Origin: Cristatella mucedo
Taxonomy: Eukaryota > Bryozoa > Phylactolaemata > Cristatellidae
Assembly: GCA_009760855.2 (NCBI GenBank)
Contig: WPIO01000020.1
Coordinates: forward strand, 4,442,001-4,506,000
Direction: 5' to 3'
DNA length: 64,000 nt
In this document: one piece after another, positions 10,576 through 21,235 of the stretch
Position numbering within the stretch: the first letter of the stretch is position 1
Layout of the letters: each line of letters begins with the position of its first letter
Notes under the pieces: model-generated
Databases searched by the model: none
The model's input: the letters and a program-made list of their open reading frames with translations, nothing else
Told to the model about the DNA's origin: nothing
Position numbers and translations under genes: made by a program

Positions 10576-10721
10576 TTCTCGAGAGTGAAGGTGGTCGACG
10601 AGAATACGGACGTGACCTCCAACTGCTATTACATGTTCGAAGTGGAGCACTGTCTGGCTTGTGACGAGGGCTGCGACTCGTACTACAAACGTCTCAGCAC
10701 AGGAAGCATTATTCTCATAAG
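10576..10721 (+). CDS. M6PR: M6PR exon, end of luminal domain and start of membrane span
   Basis: Phase 0 in, phase 2 out. The translation includes FSRVKVVDENTDVTSNCYYM, then FEVEHCLACDEGCDSYYKRL and STGSIILI. It matches the family's final luminal strand, where a Cys-x-Tyr-x-Phe-Glu motif carries the sugar-contacting Tyr and an acidic residue about ten positions earlier is the conserved Glu position (here Glu of DEN, by my alignment). The last residues begin the transmembrane helix. Compared with the vertebrate protein as I know it, the CDEGCDSYYKR loop has an extra cysteine pair. Confidence 0.93.
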
Positions 10722-11231
10722 GTTTGCTTTGCTATCTTCCCCTCCGGCTCTCCACTGTTTGGTCGCCGCTGACTGCAGATGGCGATGCCGGTGTTTGACC
10801 ACCTGCTCACCGTGCCAGCCCAACGCTCTCTGGCACCGCCTGTCACCCCCTCCCAGCCACAGCTGCTGCTGCTGCTGGGATGTGAGCAGGCACTCTGGGA
10901 ATACAATACAGGCAGAAAGGTGAGCCAGATATCTGCCTCGGGTCAGAGATGACGTCCCCCCCCCCTTCCACAGACAGCAAAGTGCTGCATGGGCTGCCTT
11001 CCCCTGCCCGTTAAAGCAAGATGGCCGTGCTGCTTCTTTGCATCTCTGGCGACCTTGCGACAATTTTGAGCGACTGTCCGTCCGAGAGCCTCGCCGAGAG
11101 CAGCAGGCCAGGCTCTCGGGCGCGACCGCTAGCGATCCTGAGTAGCCTACGACCGCTGTGCAGCTAGTCTGTCACTGAGCGGCTGTGCACAGCGGTCTTT
11201 TGGTACCCGTTTAGCTCGCTCTTTCCTACAG
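10722..11231. other. M6PR intron
   Basis: Short intron with a CTTTCCTACAG acceptor at its end. No other feature. Confidence 0.6.
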
Positions 11232-11358
11232 TTTGTCCAGCTTGGTGGCAGCGTACCTGCTGATCGGCATTTTCTACATGCGATGCTTTGCCAAAAGACG
11301 TGGCTGGGAGCAAATACCCAACTACCATTTTTGGCGAGAGATCGGTCACCTGCAGTCC
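11232..11358 (+). CDS. M6PR: M6PR exon, transmembrane helix and start of cytosolic tail
   Basis: One base completes a Ser codon, then LSSLVAAYLLIGIFYM completes the membrane span, followed by basic RCFAKRRGW and EQIPNYHFWREIGHLQS. The family tail has the same layout: a basic stop-transfer patch, then a Glu-Gln-Phe/Ile-Pro string and a Phe-Trp pair. In the mammalian receptor Phe-Trp is needed for return from late endosomes. The donor is GTGAGT (phase 0). Confidence 0.95.
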
Positions 11359-12269
11359 GTGAGTAGTGCCAGCAGCTGCCGCCACCCCACTCCCCCTGCA
11401 TGTGCATGAATGCGCGTGCAAAGTCTCCCCGTGCCTTGGCAAGTGCAGAGCGATCTGCTAATCGTGTGTGTGTGTTTGTGTGTGTGTGTGTTAGTGCGTG
11501 CGTGCGCACCGTATATACTCGGTGCCATCACAAGCATTTGCCACCAACCATGATTACCGGAAAGTTTGCTGCCTTTCCTGATAATTTATCCTCCAAGGCT
11601 CAGCTTTTGGGTTAAAGTACTCGTTCTTCATGATCCAAAGTATTTATGATGTTTCAAAATGCCTTCAATGTGATATGGAGGTCTGGTACTAGCTGTTGTG
11701 CAATAGCCCTATACCGTAACTCTACCACTGCCCGACTTTACCGTGCTTTGAAGGCAGTCGGCATGGTACACTTCATAAATGCACTGCTTCACAAACACTC
11801 TCCTACCAGTTTTTACTATGGTGAACTGAAATTCATCAGTTCATAAATTCTTGCCTGTCAGCCAAGGTCCAGTGGGGCTGGTATTATTAGCCAATGGCCT
11901 CTGCCTAATGGCCTCTGTTTTGTTTTTGGAAAGCATAAGCTGCTTACGATGGGTAATCCTGGGGAATACCCTGCGGGCATAAGTTCCACAGTGCAGGCGA
12001 TTTACGGAACAGCTGATTCACTCAGATTAAGCCCTACCGTAAGGTAAAGTGTCCTAGCAACACGTTGCAGGAGCAAATAGGTTCTCCAAGGCTTGCGTTT
12101 TTATGGCCTAGTCATCCCGATCTTTTTTTTTTTTAAACTTAGGTCGAGTACACAGTCGAGTTGCAATTCCTCCTAAATATTGTAGCGTGCACTTACACAG
12201 TGCTCTTTTAAAATGCACGCCTTTTGTAGCCTGCCTAATACAGCCCCCACATTAGTCCTTTCTTGAATG
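11359..12269. other. M6PR intron, left part
   Basis: Contains a GT-rich patch at 11,466-11,500 and no other supported feature before the repeat at 12,270. Confidence 0.5.
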
Positions 12270-12600
12270 CAGGGTTCTAGACTGTGGGACTCACTTCCAC
12301 AATTCTTAAGCAACGACATCTACTCTCCTGCTGCCGGCTATGGCACATTCTTTCCAGCCATCCGGAGCTGCTACTTCCATGCTACTCACTTCCTCGACTG
12401 CCTTCCTGACTCAGCTATGCTTCTCGCTTTCTCTTTGTTGCATGAGATGAAGTCTGTTGGCTGCCACATAAGTACTGAAAGCCGCTCAGGCTGTGATTAC
12501 GCTATAGACAGCACTCATTCGGAACACCCACTTGGTTTTGGGGCTTTGTGGATTTACAGACTGAGGTACAGTTACATTTACATCTCTCAGCACTTGTTGG
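12270..12600 (+). repeat. Family-2 repeat copy (L2-like ORF end)
   Basis: The frame reads GSRLWDSLPQFLSNDIYSPA, then FFPAIRSCYFHATHFLDC, DSAMLLAFSLLHEMKSVGC and ALWIYRLRY. The first part is like the C-terminal end of an L2-type ORF (RLWNSLP); the rest is shared with copies at 22,949, 49,600, 58,685 and 59,165. The coding function is dead. Confidence 0.75.
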
Positions 12601-12971
12601 CTACTCGTATCACATCCAAATTTGGTGGCGCAGGAAAGCCACCAAAACTAGCACATGGGAAATTTCTCTGCTTCACAAATGAACTGTAGCCGTGGATACT
12701 TATGCCATTTTTAGCTAGGATCACAAGCACTTATTAGACGCCTTATTTAAAAAGAGTGCCTTTTCTCCTCCAGGACGGTATTTTCTTGTGTAATTTTGCT
12801 TCTGCTCCTGAATGCCGTTGAAGCTGCAGTGCACAGTAGTGATTGATACGGGATTAGTATGGTCTGCTGCGTCTAAGTTAATTCCGTTGGTAGAGGTCTT
12901 AATCATCAGAATTTCCCCCTTTCGGGTACTCACTTAAAAGTTTTGACAGCACCAGTATATGTATACGTACA

Positions 12972-13020
12972 CAAGCACACACACGCGCGCACACACACGC
13001 ACGCACACACACGCACACAT
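12972..13020. repeat. (CA)n/(CG)n microsatellite
   Basis: A CA run interrupted by CG steps, lying 225 bases before the last M6PR exon. Confidence 0.9.
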
Positions 13021-13244
13021 AATGGTATGTATGTGTGAGCGTGCCTGCACCGCTGCTTCCCAGTGCCCAGCAGGGAAGGCTGCGAGCCGTCAGCGTCGTG
13101 AGCACATCCGGAGAGCACACGCCGGATGTTCCCGCGGCGGTGGCGGCCCCGGAGCAGCGCTCCGCAGCGGCTCCTCGGCCGCGTAGCTCCTCCTCTGCCG
13201 CAGCAGCCGCCCGCTCAGTCGTCGTCGGCGGCTTGCGTTTGCAG

Positions 13245-13454
13245 GACGGCTGCTCCCTCGTCTGCCGCTGCGGCGGCTTGGCAGCCGAGGTTGACAAGAG
13301 CTTGTACGAGCCAGCGGCCAGCTCCGACTCCATCAGTTCGGCAGCAGCAGCAGCATCTGGCAACGGATATCAAGGCACCAGCAGCAGCAGAGGCAGCGAC
13401 GGCACGAGCCTGCTGGACGACCGTGACCCGGACGAGCGGCTGCTGGCCGCCTAG
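13245..13454 (+). CDS. M6PR: M6PR terminal exon, cytosolic tail with DXXLL signal
   Basis: Acceptor CGTTTGCAG, phase 0, 69 codons and a TAG stop at 13,452-13,454. It opens with DGCSLVCR, the same Cys-x3-Cys context as the palmitoylated region of mammalian CD-MPR. A Ser/Ala/Gly-rich stretch with poly-Ala follows, then the end TSLLDDRDPDERLLAA. DERLL fits the DXXLL consensus recognised by GGA adaptors, preceded by an acidic cluster and placed two residues from the C-terminus, as in the family. The Ala/Ser expansion makes this exon's middle part much less conserved than its two ends. Confidence 0.93.
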   Translation, partial: DGCSLVCRCGGLAAEVDKSLYEPAASSDSISSAAAAASGNGYQGTSSSRGSDGTSLLDDRDPDERLLAA

Positions 13455-16400
13455 TGCCTAGCAGCCTGGTGGTGGCCATTATGGTGCTGGCTGTCCACCA
13501 CGCTGCTGCTGCTGCGCTGACAATTGCTGCGCCAGATGGCGACACGCTGGAGCAGTCGTACGCCTGCTTCTACCGTGGCGACCTCTACCGGACTTTGGCT
13601 GCATCGCTCTCCTGTTCCGCGTCTCCCCGTTGCTTGGCACCAGTGTCGCTGCCTGTGCCTCGCTTGAGCGATCTGAACTCCGCGATCAGCACGCCGGCAC
13701 TGTTGCCGCTCTTCCTGACTCACTCTGCTTTCCTTGACGTTTTGTCTGCCTTTTTTCGGCTTTCTACTGCAGCCTGTGCTTGGCTGCATATCTTGTGTCC
13801 GACCTTTCTAATACCTTCCGATGACCTTTCTAGTAACGGGCTCTTAAAGCTGGGAGGGGGGACTTGAACTGCTGCTTGCGATCTGCTTCTGTACGACGGT
13901 GCATGGATAGCATCTGGATGGATGTGATCTAGGTCTGTTTTTAGGGTTTTTTGTTTACTTATTCTCTGGGCAAAATGTAATGCGATTGCTTTTGATTCTC
14001 ACGTCAAGCATAAACATCCTGCTGGTCTGTCGTGCGGCTGGCTGCATTCGTGGCTGGCTCCTTCCTCTACTACTTTGGCCACTCCTGGCACTAGCCATTT
14101 GGTAGCCACAAACCAGCTGGAGTGTTGTGGGCATTGCTGAAGTGCATGCAATGTTTATAGCACTGTGGTGCAATTTGCGTTTTACCGTTTTGCTTGCACG
14201 AATTCAACCAGGATTACAAAAAAGGGTCCAAAATTTACCGCCAGTGTCGCCTAAGTCTTGCTTGGCAGCCCTTTGATCTCGACACCGGCCGGATGCTGAT
14301 TGCTGATCAGCGCTAAGGCACCGGTAACCGAATCGATGCGGCCTGTGACATAACAGGGCAGCATCGGTTTCAGGAACCTTTTTTCAAAAGCGAGTTGTTG
14401 GCAGTCCTTCGCTAACCCTTGCGCACCTAGTCGAACGTGGACACCCTGCACATTGCATATCTATGGTACAGTGGACCTTGGTGGGTGGAGGTGCGCAGTG
14501 GCACGAATTGCGTCGCCTGCTGACTGCGGCTGCATTATCACATGCGCGACCCTGTCAGTCGAGACGACTTCTGGCCATCACTCAGAAAGTGATGGCTGCA
14601 CATGCTGTCACGGAGCAATGCACAGACAGTGCTGCAGTGCCTTCTCGAGGCCGGCTGGCATCAGCTGCTGCTTTTGAAATAGTGCCTAAGCGGGCGGTGC
14701 TGGTCGACACCCGAAGCGGTGGACCACGGATGCCCGAGCCGATCTTGCGGGTTCAAGGTTCTTTCACCGAGGTGGGGTCAAGGTCGATGACAGGGCCACC
14801 CTCTTACCCAGCGCCAGGCACACGGTGACTGCAGCTAGCACTCGTTTTGCATGCTTGCTGCACTAGCCCAGGCATCGCTCGGCCTGTGGCCAGCATTTGC
14901 TTTGGCGACCGTATGCAATCGAGTGGTGCTCTACTTGCACGAGTGGTCACGGGTACTGCTAGTGCACAGATGCATTGTGCCCGGGTGCTCAGGGCTCTCA
15001 CTCTCCAGTGAGTCGGTGTTGCTCTGTGCTTCCGCAGTCGGGCTCGGCGAGAAGGACATGCTGTATATAAAGGGCTAGATATAAATAAGACATTTAGGAC
15101 AGCAGCTCTCGATGACCGGAGCAGTACGGCCGCCTCAGAGTGCCCGGCTCGATGTGGCGCCAGCGAAGGCAAGTCATGCGGCTGCCGCACCAAGGTCACC
15201 GCCAGGTGGCAGCAGAAGCAGTAGCTGCGGCTTGCTGCAAGCCAATCGCAGCCTAGCGCAAGCCCTCCGCGATTCGCTCAACCACGAGCAGGCGTGCAGC
15301 TTCGGGAGCACGTGGCGACCGCGCTGCTGCCTGCACCGTTCGACTCGGCCGCAGCCGTTAGTTGGGCGCCATAACGGCGTGCCACTGACGGCTGGCGGAA
15401 GCTAGCGCCGGCTTGCCTACAGACAACGCGGGTGTAGCTCGCATCGGCTGTCGTTCGTCGTCGCCGTGCTGCTGAAGCAGCTGCTGAACTGTAGCAGCAG
15501 CTGCAGCGCCTGAGGCTCGCGAGTCGAGCCTAGAGTTAGCTCCTGCTAAGAACCAGCTCGCTGCATCTGCAGTTGGTCGGCCGTGCTGCTTGACTGTTTC
15601 CTTGTACTTTCGTTTGATAGGCAAAGCTTCGCGCTGCATCGCTCCGAGGCTGCGCTTCATCGTCGTCGGCGGCAGTCCGGGGCGGTCGGGCGGAAGTAGA
15701 TTCGGCAGGGCTAGCCGCTGCTGAACAGGGAAACAATGTCATCCCAGAGCCCGCCATCCTGATTGGACGCCGCCTCCGCTCGATCCCCGGAGCCTTCGAG
15801 CGCCGCCGCCTCCTCCTCCTCTGCTCCGTCCAGAGGCTGCTGCTGCTGGCCCAGGCCGCTTGCCCAGCTCTCGGCCGATTGCTGCAAAGGATGCGAGCGG
15901 TGGCGCTTTGCTGCGGCTCATGCCGGTCGAACGCGTGCGGCAATGCACCGGGACGCCATCAACCGTTGGGCGCAGCACTCGCGTCTTCTCGTGTGCTGGT
16001 CGGCATCGTTTCGAAGGCGATCGGCTTCTCGCAACGCCAGCTCTCAAGCAATGCACTGACAACGTGCCTCCCGGTCCCTCAACCAGGGCCCTGGCTTAGT
16101 AGCTGAAAGACGCCATTAAGGCAAGGCATATGCGGAGCACCCGAGGGAGGGGGCTCTACTTGATTTGTGCGACGAAGGACTCATGCCGAGGCCTAGTGGC
16201 TCCAATTGCGGGCTATGCTCATCTTCCGCGCACGGGCTTCACAGTGAAGGAAGGGTTTGCGCAAGGGTTTGGGGCCTTTCTTTGTAGCTCGGAGCGAAAG
16301 CACAGTTGCCAGAATGCCTGTCAACCCGGAACACAAACGCCCGCTGTCGGAATGACCGACGGCCTAGGTTTGGGAAGGCTGCCTTTGCAGTTTTGCAGAA

Positions 16401-17007
16401 TCTTTAACTGCGCTACCACGTGGACTGAAATCGGCCAGCCTTGGTAGTTCAATTAAATAACTGTAAGCGATCGAAACCTGCATGCACATTAATGCCGGTG
16501 CATGTGCCCCACCCAGCAGAGGTAACCGGCCCGCCCACTCAGAGATCACTCATGCAGCTTGCTGTGGTGGAAGCCAGCTCAGCTGCTGCTAGCCGCCGCT
16601 CGTGCATTACCTCTGCCAACTGAGGAATCTCGTTCTGCTCGGGCGAGACTTCAAAAAGAGAACGATAGAAGCTCATGAGAGCGACGACCTCGTTTGTGCA
16701 CGTGCACACTGAACACTCCGATCGATCGATCCCTCGGCTGCATGGCATGCCCTCTCAGTCTGCCATGCCGGGACCCCTACCGCGGAGGTGGGTGGGGCCG
16801 GAGAGGGTTGATCGAGCCTCCGGCTGACTGACGTCATGCAAGGCAGCACCGTCGTATGGTTCCCGGTAACCATTGGAAGCACGAAGCCGGGCTCAGTCAG
16901 GTCGAGCACTGTGCGTTCGGCGCTGGCACTGGCAGCTGCAGGCAAACGGCTAGGAATGGCCGCGACCTATCGGATTCCCCAGCTCAGGCGGCCATGCTGT
17001 CAGGTTT

Positions 17008-17112
17008 GCGGTCTGTCATGCTGCGATCGTGCATCCCAACGAGACCGATCGGTGCTCACTGCGGTCTTTCATGCTGCGATCGTGCATCCCAACGAGACCG
17101 ATCGGTGCTCAT
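17008..17112. repeat. 53-base tandem duplication
   Basis: Two adjoining copies, starting at 17,008 and 17,061, of a unit containing CATGCTGCGATCGTGCATCC and CAACGAGACCGATCGGTGCT. They differ at only one or two bases, so the duplication is recent. Confidence 0.9.
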
Positions 17113-17782
17113 CGCCATTGTCATTATTTGTTTTCCTGCAGGGGGGAGGTAAGCAGGCGTGCATTCGCATGCGGTGGGCAGCCGGCGTTCATGCAACCAA
17201 CCGTCAGTCGTGCATCAGTGGTCGTCGGACGGACGGCATGCAGAGCAAGCATGCCACGAGCCAGCCAGACGGGCTAGAGTCGCGGCTAGCCGCCTGCATT
17301 CGGCGATAGGACAATCGCCTGGTAAGGCAGCAGTAAGCGTGGCGATCGAACACGGCAGATCCGAGAACGGCTGGCCTCTCTCGAATGCTTCGGCATGCTG
17401 CTGCTGCGCGCATTCATTCGTCCTCGGTGGGCAGGGCTCGTTCTTGGTGCACCGCATGGCAACAATGCGACATTGCATCAAGCGGTCAGAAGAGATGCGA
17501 CGTTCAGGAAACAGATAACGTTGCATGAGCACAGCCTGAATTGCAGTAACGGGATGCTTCGCCAGGCGACAGCTTGCAACTTCGGGGCATCTTCATTTGC
17601 AGTGCAGCGACAGGACAGGTGGTGACAGCAGACGGTGGAGAAATTATACTTCATTCGATCTGGGTTTGCTGGTCAGTTGTGGAATAGTGCATACATGTAG
17701 GGCGAGTGAAATTGTCCCAGAGGCTGCTTAACTCAAAACGAATATTTTGCAAACGAGTATGCCTTCAAATGCTTGCATTAAG

Positions 17783-17785
<3 letters not shown>

Positions 17786-17827
<42 letters not shown>
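17786..17827. repeat. (GT)n microsatellite
   Basis: A pure GT dinucleotide run of about 21 units. Confidence 0.95.
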
Positions 17828-17831
<4 letters not shown>

Positions 17832-18982
17832 TTGTGCATGCGAATCGTATGTTTGCAAGCACACGAGGTGCGTGTGATCGTGTAAATGAATGTGTGCACT
17901 TGCATACACTGTATAGCGTGGATATTATGAATATGAGCCGTACAATAAATTTGTATATACTGTACAGGTAAGTATACATTTACACAGTTATATGTATATG
18001 TACACTGTGTATGCACACGGTACCGGTTGAAGTTCAAGAGCAAATCATAGGAAGTTCTATGTCACCAATAGCATCCACAATATTCTGCTGGAAAATGTAT
18101 AGAAGTCCCTTCCCCTTAGCTGTCGTTCAGTGGAGGCCTGTGTGGGGCACCAGAGAGCAGCTCTAGAGGCTTGTCGAGGGGCGTGCCTGTCCGGCAGATT
18201 CAACTTGCTTCGCCTCAGAGAAGCTACTGTTTTTTCTGAGGTGAGGCTAAAATGGATGCTGGCACGGCTGACTTGAAATCGGTGTCAATTTCCAAAGAGG
18301 CAATATTTGTTCTTCGTGGGGAAATGATATTTTTGGAGTTGCCTATGAGGTCTATGCTTGCTAGGTCTAAAGAGACCAGCTGAGTAAGAACTCACTTGGC
18401 AGGAAACAGCATGCTCGGCAAATTGGAATTGCACATTTCTTTTTAGAACTTCCTGACGGCTTCATGGGCGTCCGAGCTTAAAGCTCTCTCAAAAATAGCA
18501 GATAGCAATGATTTAGAAGGGGGGGGGCAGGGAGCCTCGGTCTGGGTGACACTGCTTCAGGCCGTCTCTCCAGAAGGAGGCAACCGATGCTTACAGATAG
18601 GCATGCGTTTAAGGGAGCCGACTGCACTCTGAGGGAGCCAACAAAAAGCCCGTCCCTTCTGGAGAAATATCTTTCTACCACTACGCCGACAGAGCCTCTA
18701 GGACAGCTGTATGCATACCGCCATGCTAAGCAGTTTCATTTACGAAATTCTTAAGCCTGGCAGCCTTCTTCGTGGGATCACGGTGGCCACCCGGTTGGCG
18801 TGCCGGTTTTTTCATGGGGGGGAGGGGCAAGAGGGCTAAGCAGATTCTGCTCATTCGGCCGCTGAGGTATAACGCTAGAGCAACCGTGGAGCGATCTCGC
18901 TGAATGTTAGCGTTCTTTGGCGCCTTGAAACGAACGATTAGTATCAACAGATTTTAAATAAAAATTAATTTAAAATTAAAAA

Positions 18983-19928
18983 TTAACTTACTAGTTATGG
19001 GCAAACCCAGTGTGATTCAGAAATTGGAAAGGCTGACTTTCAAAATTGGCTCTGCCAGCATATCTCCAGTTGAATCAGCTCGAAATCTAGGTGTCATATT
19101 CCAAAGCGACATCTCGTTAGACGACCATATCAGCTCCACAGTCAAATCCGCCTATTTTCAGCTTCATAACATTGCTAAAATTCGGGCTTGTTTAGATAAA
19201 GATACCACGTCCAAGTTGGTCCATGCATTCGTGACATCCCGTCTCGACTTCTGCAACTCACTGCTTACTGGCCTACCAGCATGTGCGATCAGGCGACTGC
19301 AGCTGGTGCAAAACTCTGCAGCTAGGCTTGTCTGTCTTGAGCGTCGCAGTTGCCACATGACTCCACTTCTTGCCGACCTGCACTGGCTACCAGTCAAGCA
19401 ACGGATTGACTTCAAGGTTTTGTCCCTCACTTTTACGTCCCTTCATTCTATGGCTCCAGCCTATCTCTCAGATATACTACCCCATCAGGCCAAGCATCGT
19501 ACCACCCGCTTTTCGGAATCCAACAGTCTAGAAATACCTCATGCAAACCTTAAATCCTTTGGAGACCGTGCATTTAGTTCATATGTTCCCAAAGCCTGGA
19601 ACTCCCTCCCGACCTGTGTCAGAACATCCCCTGACCTGACCACATTTAAAAGGAACCTAAAAACACACCTATTTAGGACAGCATTTAGTGGGTCCCTGTG
19701 ATTCGTCCTTGATGTGCTTATGCGTGCTGACACTGTGCATGCTGCCACTAACCAAATTTGCATGCTGACCCTGTGCATGTCACCCCTAACCATATTATTC
19801 ATTTCGTTTTTTTTTCAAGCATGATTTTACTTACTATTCTATTGCATATCACTTTGCAACAAATGTAAAGCGCCTAGAAAGAGATTAAGTTCTCTAAGGG
19901 CACTTTATCAAGTGCAATATTATTATTA
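18983..19928 (+). mobile_element. L2-like LINE, 5'-truncated, young copy
   Basis: It starts at AACTTACTAGTTATGGG inside the ORF, after an AT-rich junction, and keeps an open frame to the ORF stop near 19,701, then the 3' UTR, tail hairpin and (ATT)n. Its translation is almost identical to the copy ending at 30,074: only a few differences before NLGVIFQSD and one near the end (LFRTAF against LFRAAF). It has therefore had little time to decay. Confidence 0.95.
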
Positions 19929-19975
19929 ACAGGCCGTGAATGTTAAACATATTTCAGAGCAGATTTTTTCAGAAG

Positions 19976-20230
19976 CTATTCTAGCAGTTCCTTAAGGATC
20001 ACTCCCCAGAGACCTAGGGCAGAAAGGGCCTCCTGCAGAAATGTCTTTCCGTGTCCATCTAGGCCTGGTGGGCGTCTGCTCTGGAGACAGCCCGGGAAGC
20101 ATTGCTCCAAGGTGCACCACCCGGCTAGCCTCTCGTTTATCAAAAGAAACTTCATAAAAGGAAGCAAGGGTCTTTCTAAGGGCAGATAACTCCAGGAGGG
20201 ACAACTCCCCCTATTAGCGGCCATTTTGGG
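19976..20230 (-). repeat. Tx1/L1-like LINE reverse-transcriptase relic
   Basis: Minus-strand frames give SFYEVSFDKREASRVVHLGA, then MLPGLSPEQ, then after a frame change RRPPGLDGHGKTFLQEALSA. These resemble the segment before and across the first reverse-transcriptase motif of Tx1/L1-type elements (a Phe-Tyr-x2-Leu-Phe string, then Gly-Leu-Asp-Gly and Phe-Tyr). It is broken by frame shifts and clearly inactive. Confidence 0.4.
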
Positions 20231-21100
20231 GGATAACTCCTACTACTGCCGGACATACCCCCTTAAGAGCCGCCAAATTGGACTTTTCAGCTCCACTGAA
20301 AACGGCTGTACCCTCATTTTGGGAATCCCTTTTATAATCTATTTTGTCTACAATATCTACATGGAAAGAGTGCTCGTGGAAGTCTCTTTAGATGCCGCAT
20401 AAAAAGAGAGATTGGTACCTCCATTTACAGAGTCTGAAAAGCTTCGCCCAACACTACCGGCCAGGCATGCTTATGTAACCATCCGAGGCGTGCCGCCCGG
20501 AGCCCGTCGAAGAAGAAATGCACCTCCCTCGCACTTTGACGAGACTTCGGTGTTTTGCACCGAGAGAGAGAGAGAGATCATCTTTAAACCTAGCAAGCAT
20601 TGAGTTTCTCAACAGGTCTATAAATATAATTGCCCTCTTACAAAGAATAATGAGAGCCCTCTGGACACAGACATCGAACGAGCATGCGAATTTATAATAA
20701 TAATCATAGAAATTTTGATAATTTGTATAACTCTCACAGAACCTAATATCTTTCCAGGCATTTTATATATACTGATAGCTCTATTTGCCTTTGCAGAGGG
20801 GCAATCCTATGCCTTTTCTTTACGGGACGATCTTACTTTTAGAGCTGCTAACAGCTTGACTCTTTTTTGGTAAGGGTAGATGCCTGCGCAGCAGTGCCTC
20901 ACTTCAGGCTCTCTCTCTCTCTCTCTCTCTTCAGGGCTTCGAAAGAGGTTTCCAGATGAGTCACGTTCAGCCATGCCGAGGGCATGAGGAGGGGTGAGCA
21001 CGTATTTGGCCAATACAACACTGCAGGCAAACACGAAGCATTGTCGGCTGCTGTCGTCTCAAAAGAATGCACGGGAAGAGCGCAGAGCACAAGAACTCAC
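20231..21100. other. Non-coding, old LINE tail near 20.7 kb
   Basis: A degenerate minus-strand family-1 tail is visible at about 20,695-20,790 (AATAATAAT, CTCACAGAAC, ATCTTTCCAGGCA). A short GA tract lies near 20,563 and a CT tract at 20,910-20,931. No exon recognised. Confidence 0.4.
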
Positions 21101-21235
21101 ATTCGGCCACTGAGCACGTGGGTCCGCTGAAGCCCGGCCGACAGAGACACTCGCCGGTGGCCTTGTCGCAAGCGGCACCGTTCTGACAGCGGCATGCGTG
21201 ATGGCAGGCCCAGCCAAATTTCCCCTCATCGCACT
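21101..21235 (-). CDS. MEGF6: MEGF6-like exon, EGF repeat 24 (last seen)
   Basis: Acceptor TTTTTCAG and donor GTGAGT, 135 bases, phase 1 in and out. It encodes DEGKFGWACHHACRCQNGAA and CDKATGECLCRPGFSGPTC, a complete eight-cysteine repeat, then SVAE. The exon ends with one base (T), so at least one more coding exon must follow at lower coordinates; none was recognised. Confidence 0.92.

Larger units (their letters stand above)
4895..13454 (+). other. M6PR: M6PR gene, five exons, 5' end unresolved
   Basis: This is a type I membrane receptor that binds mannose-6-phosphate tags on lysosomal enzymes in the trans-Golgi and releases them in endosomes. Five exons (4895-5076, 7119-7228, 10576-10721, 11232-11358, 13245-13454) join in phases 1, 0, 2 and 0. 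They give a luminal domain, one membrane span and a cytosolic tail. Seen directly: the spacing of luminal cysteines, a Gln in the sugar-binding strand, an Arg after KEE, a Tyr in CYYMFE, the span ending LLIGIFYM, the tail motifs IPNYHFW and DGCSLVCR, and the terminal DERLLAA. By family knowledge the Gln, Arg, Glu and Tyr positions contact the sugar, and the CD-MPR tail carries Phe-Trp, palmitoylated Cys and DXXLL signals. Introns contain LINE and SINE copies. The signal-peptide exon was not found. Confidence 0.9.
13455..18982. other. Intergenic or 3' UTR zone, G+C-rich, mostly unexplained
   Basis: This lies between the ends of two convergent genes. From about 14.4 to 17.6 kb it is G+C- and CpG-rich with many overlapping open frames on both strands, none resembling a family I know. 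No AATAAA was seen in the first kilobase after the M6PR stop; one occurs near 17,943. The missing last exon of the MEGF6-like gene should lie between here and 21.1 kb. A 53-base tandem duplication and a GT microsatellite are listed separately. Confidence 0.45.

Noticed and set aside
14251-14451. Minus-strand frame (66 codons) considered as the terminal exon of the EGF gene
   Set aside because: It has no EGF features and no supported acceptor in the required phase; linking it would be guesswork.
15112-16062. Overlapping Ala/Arg-rich frames in the G+C-rich block
   Set aside because: Frames are open on both strands at once, a sign of composition rather than coding, and none shows domains or splice context.
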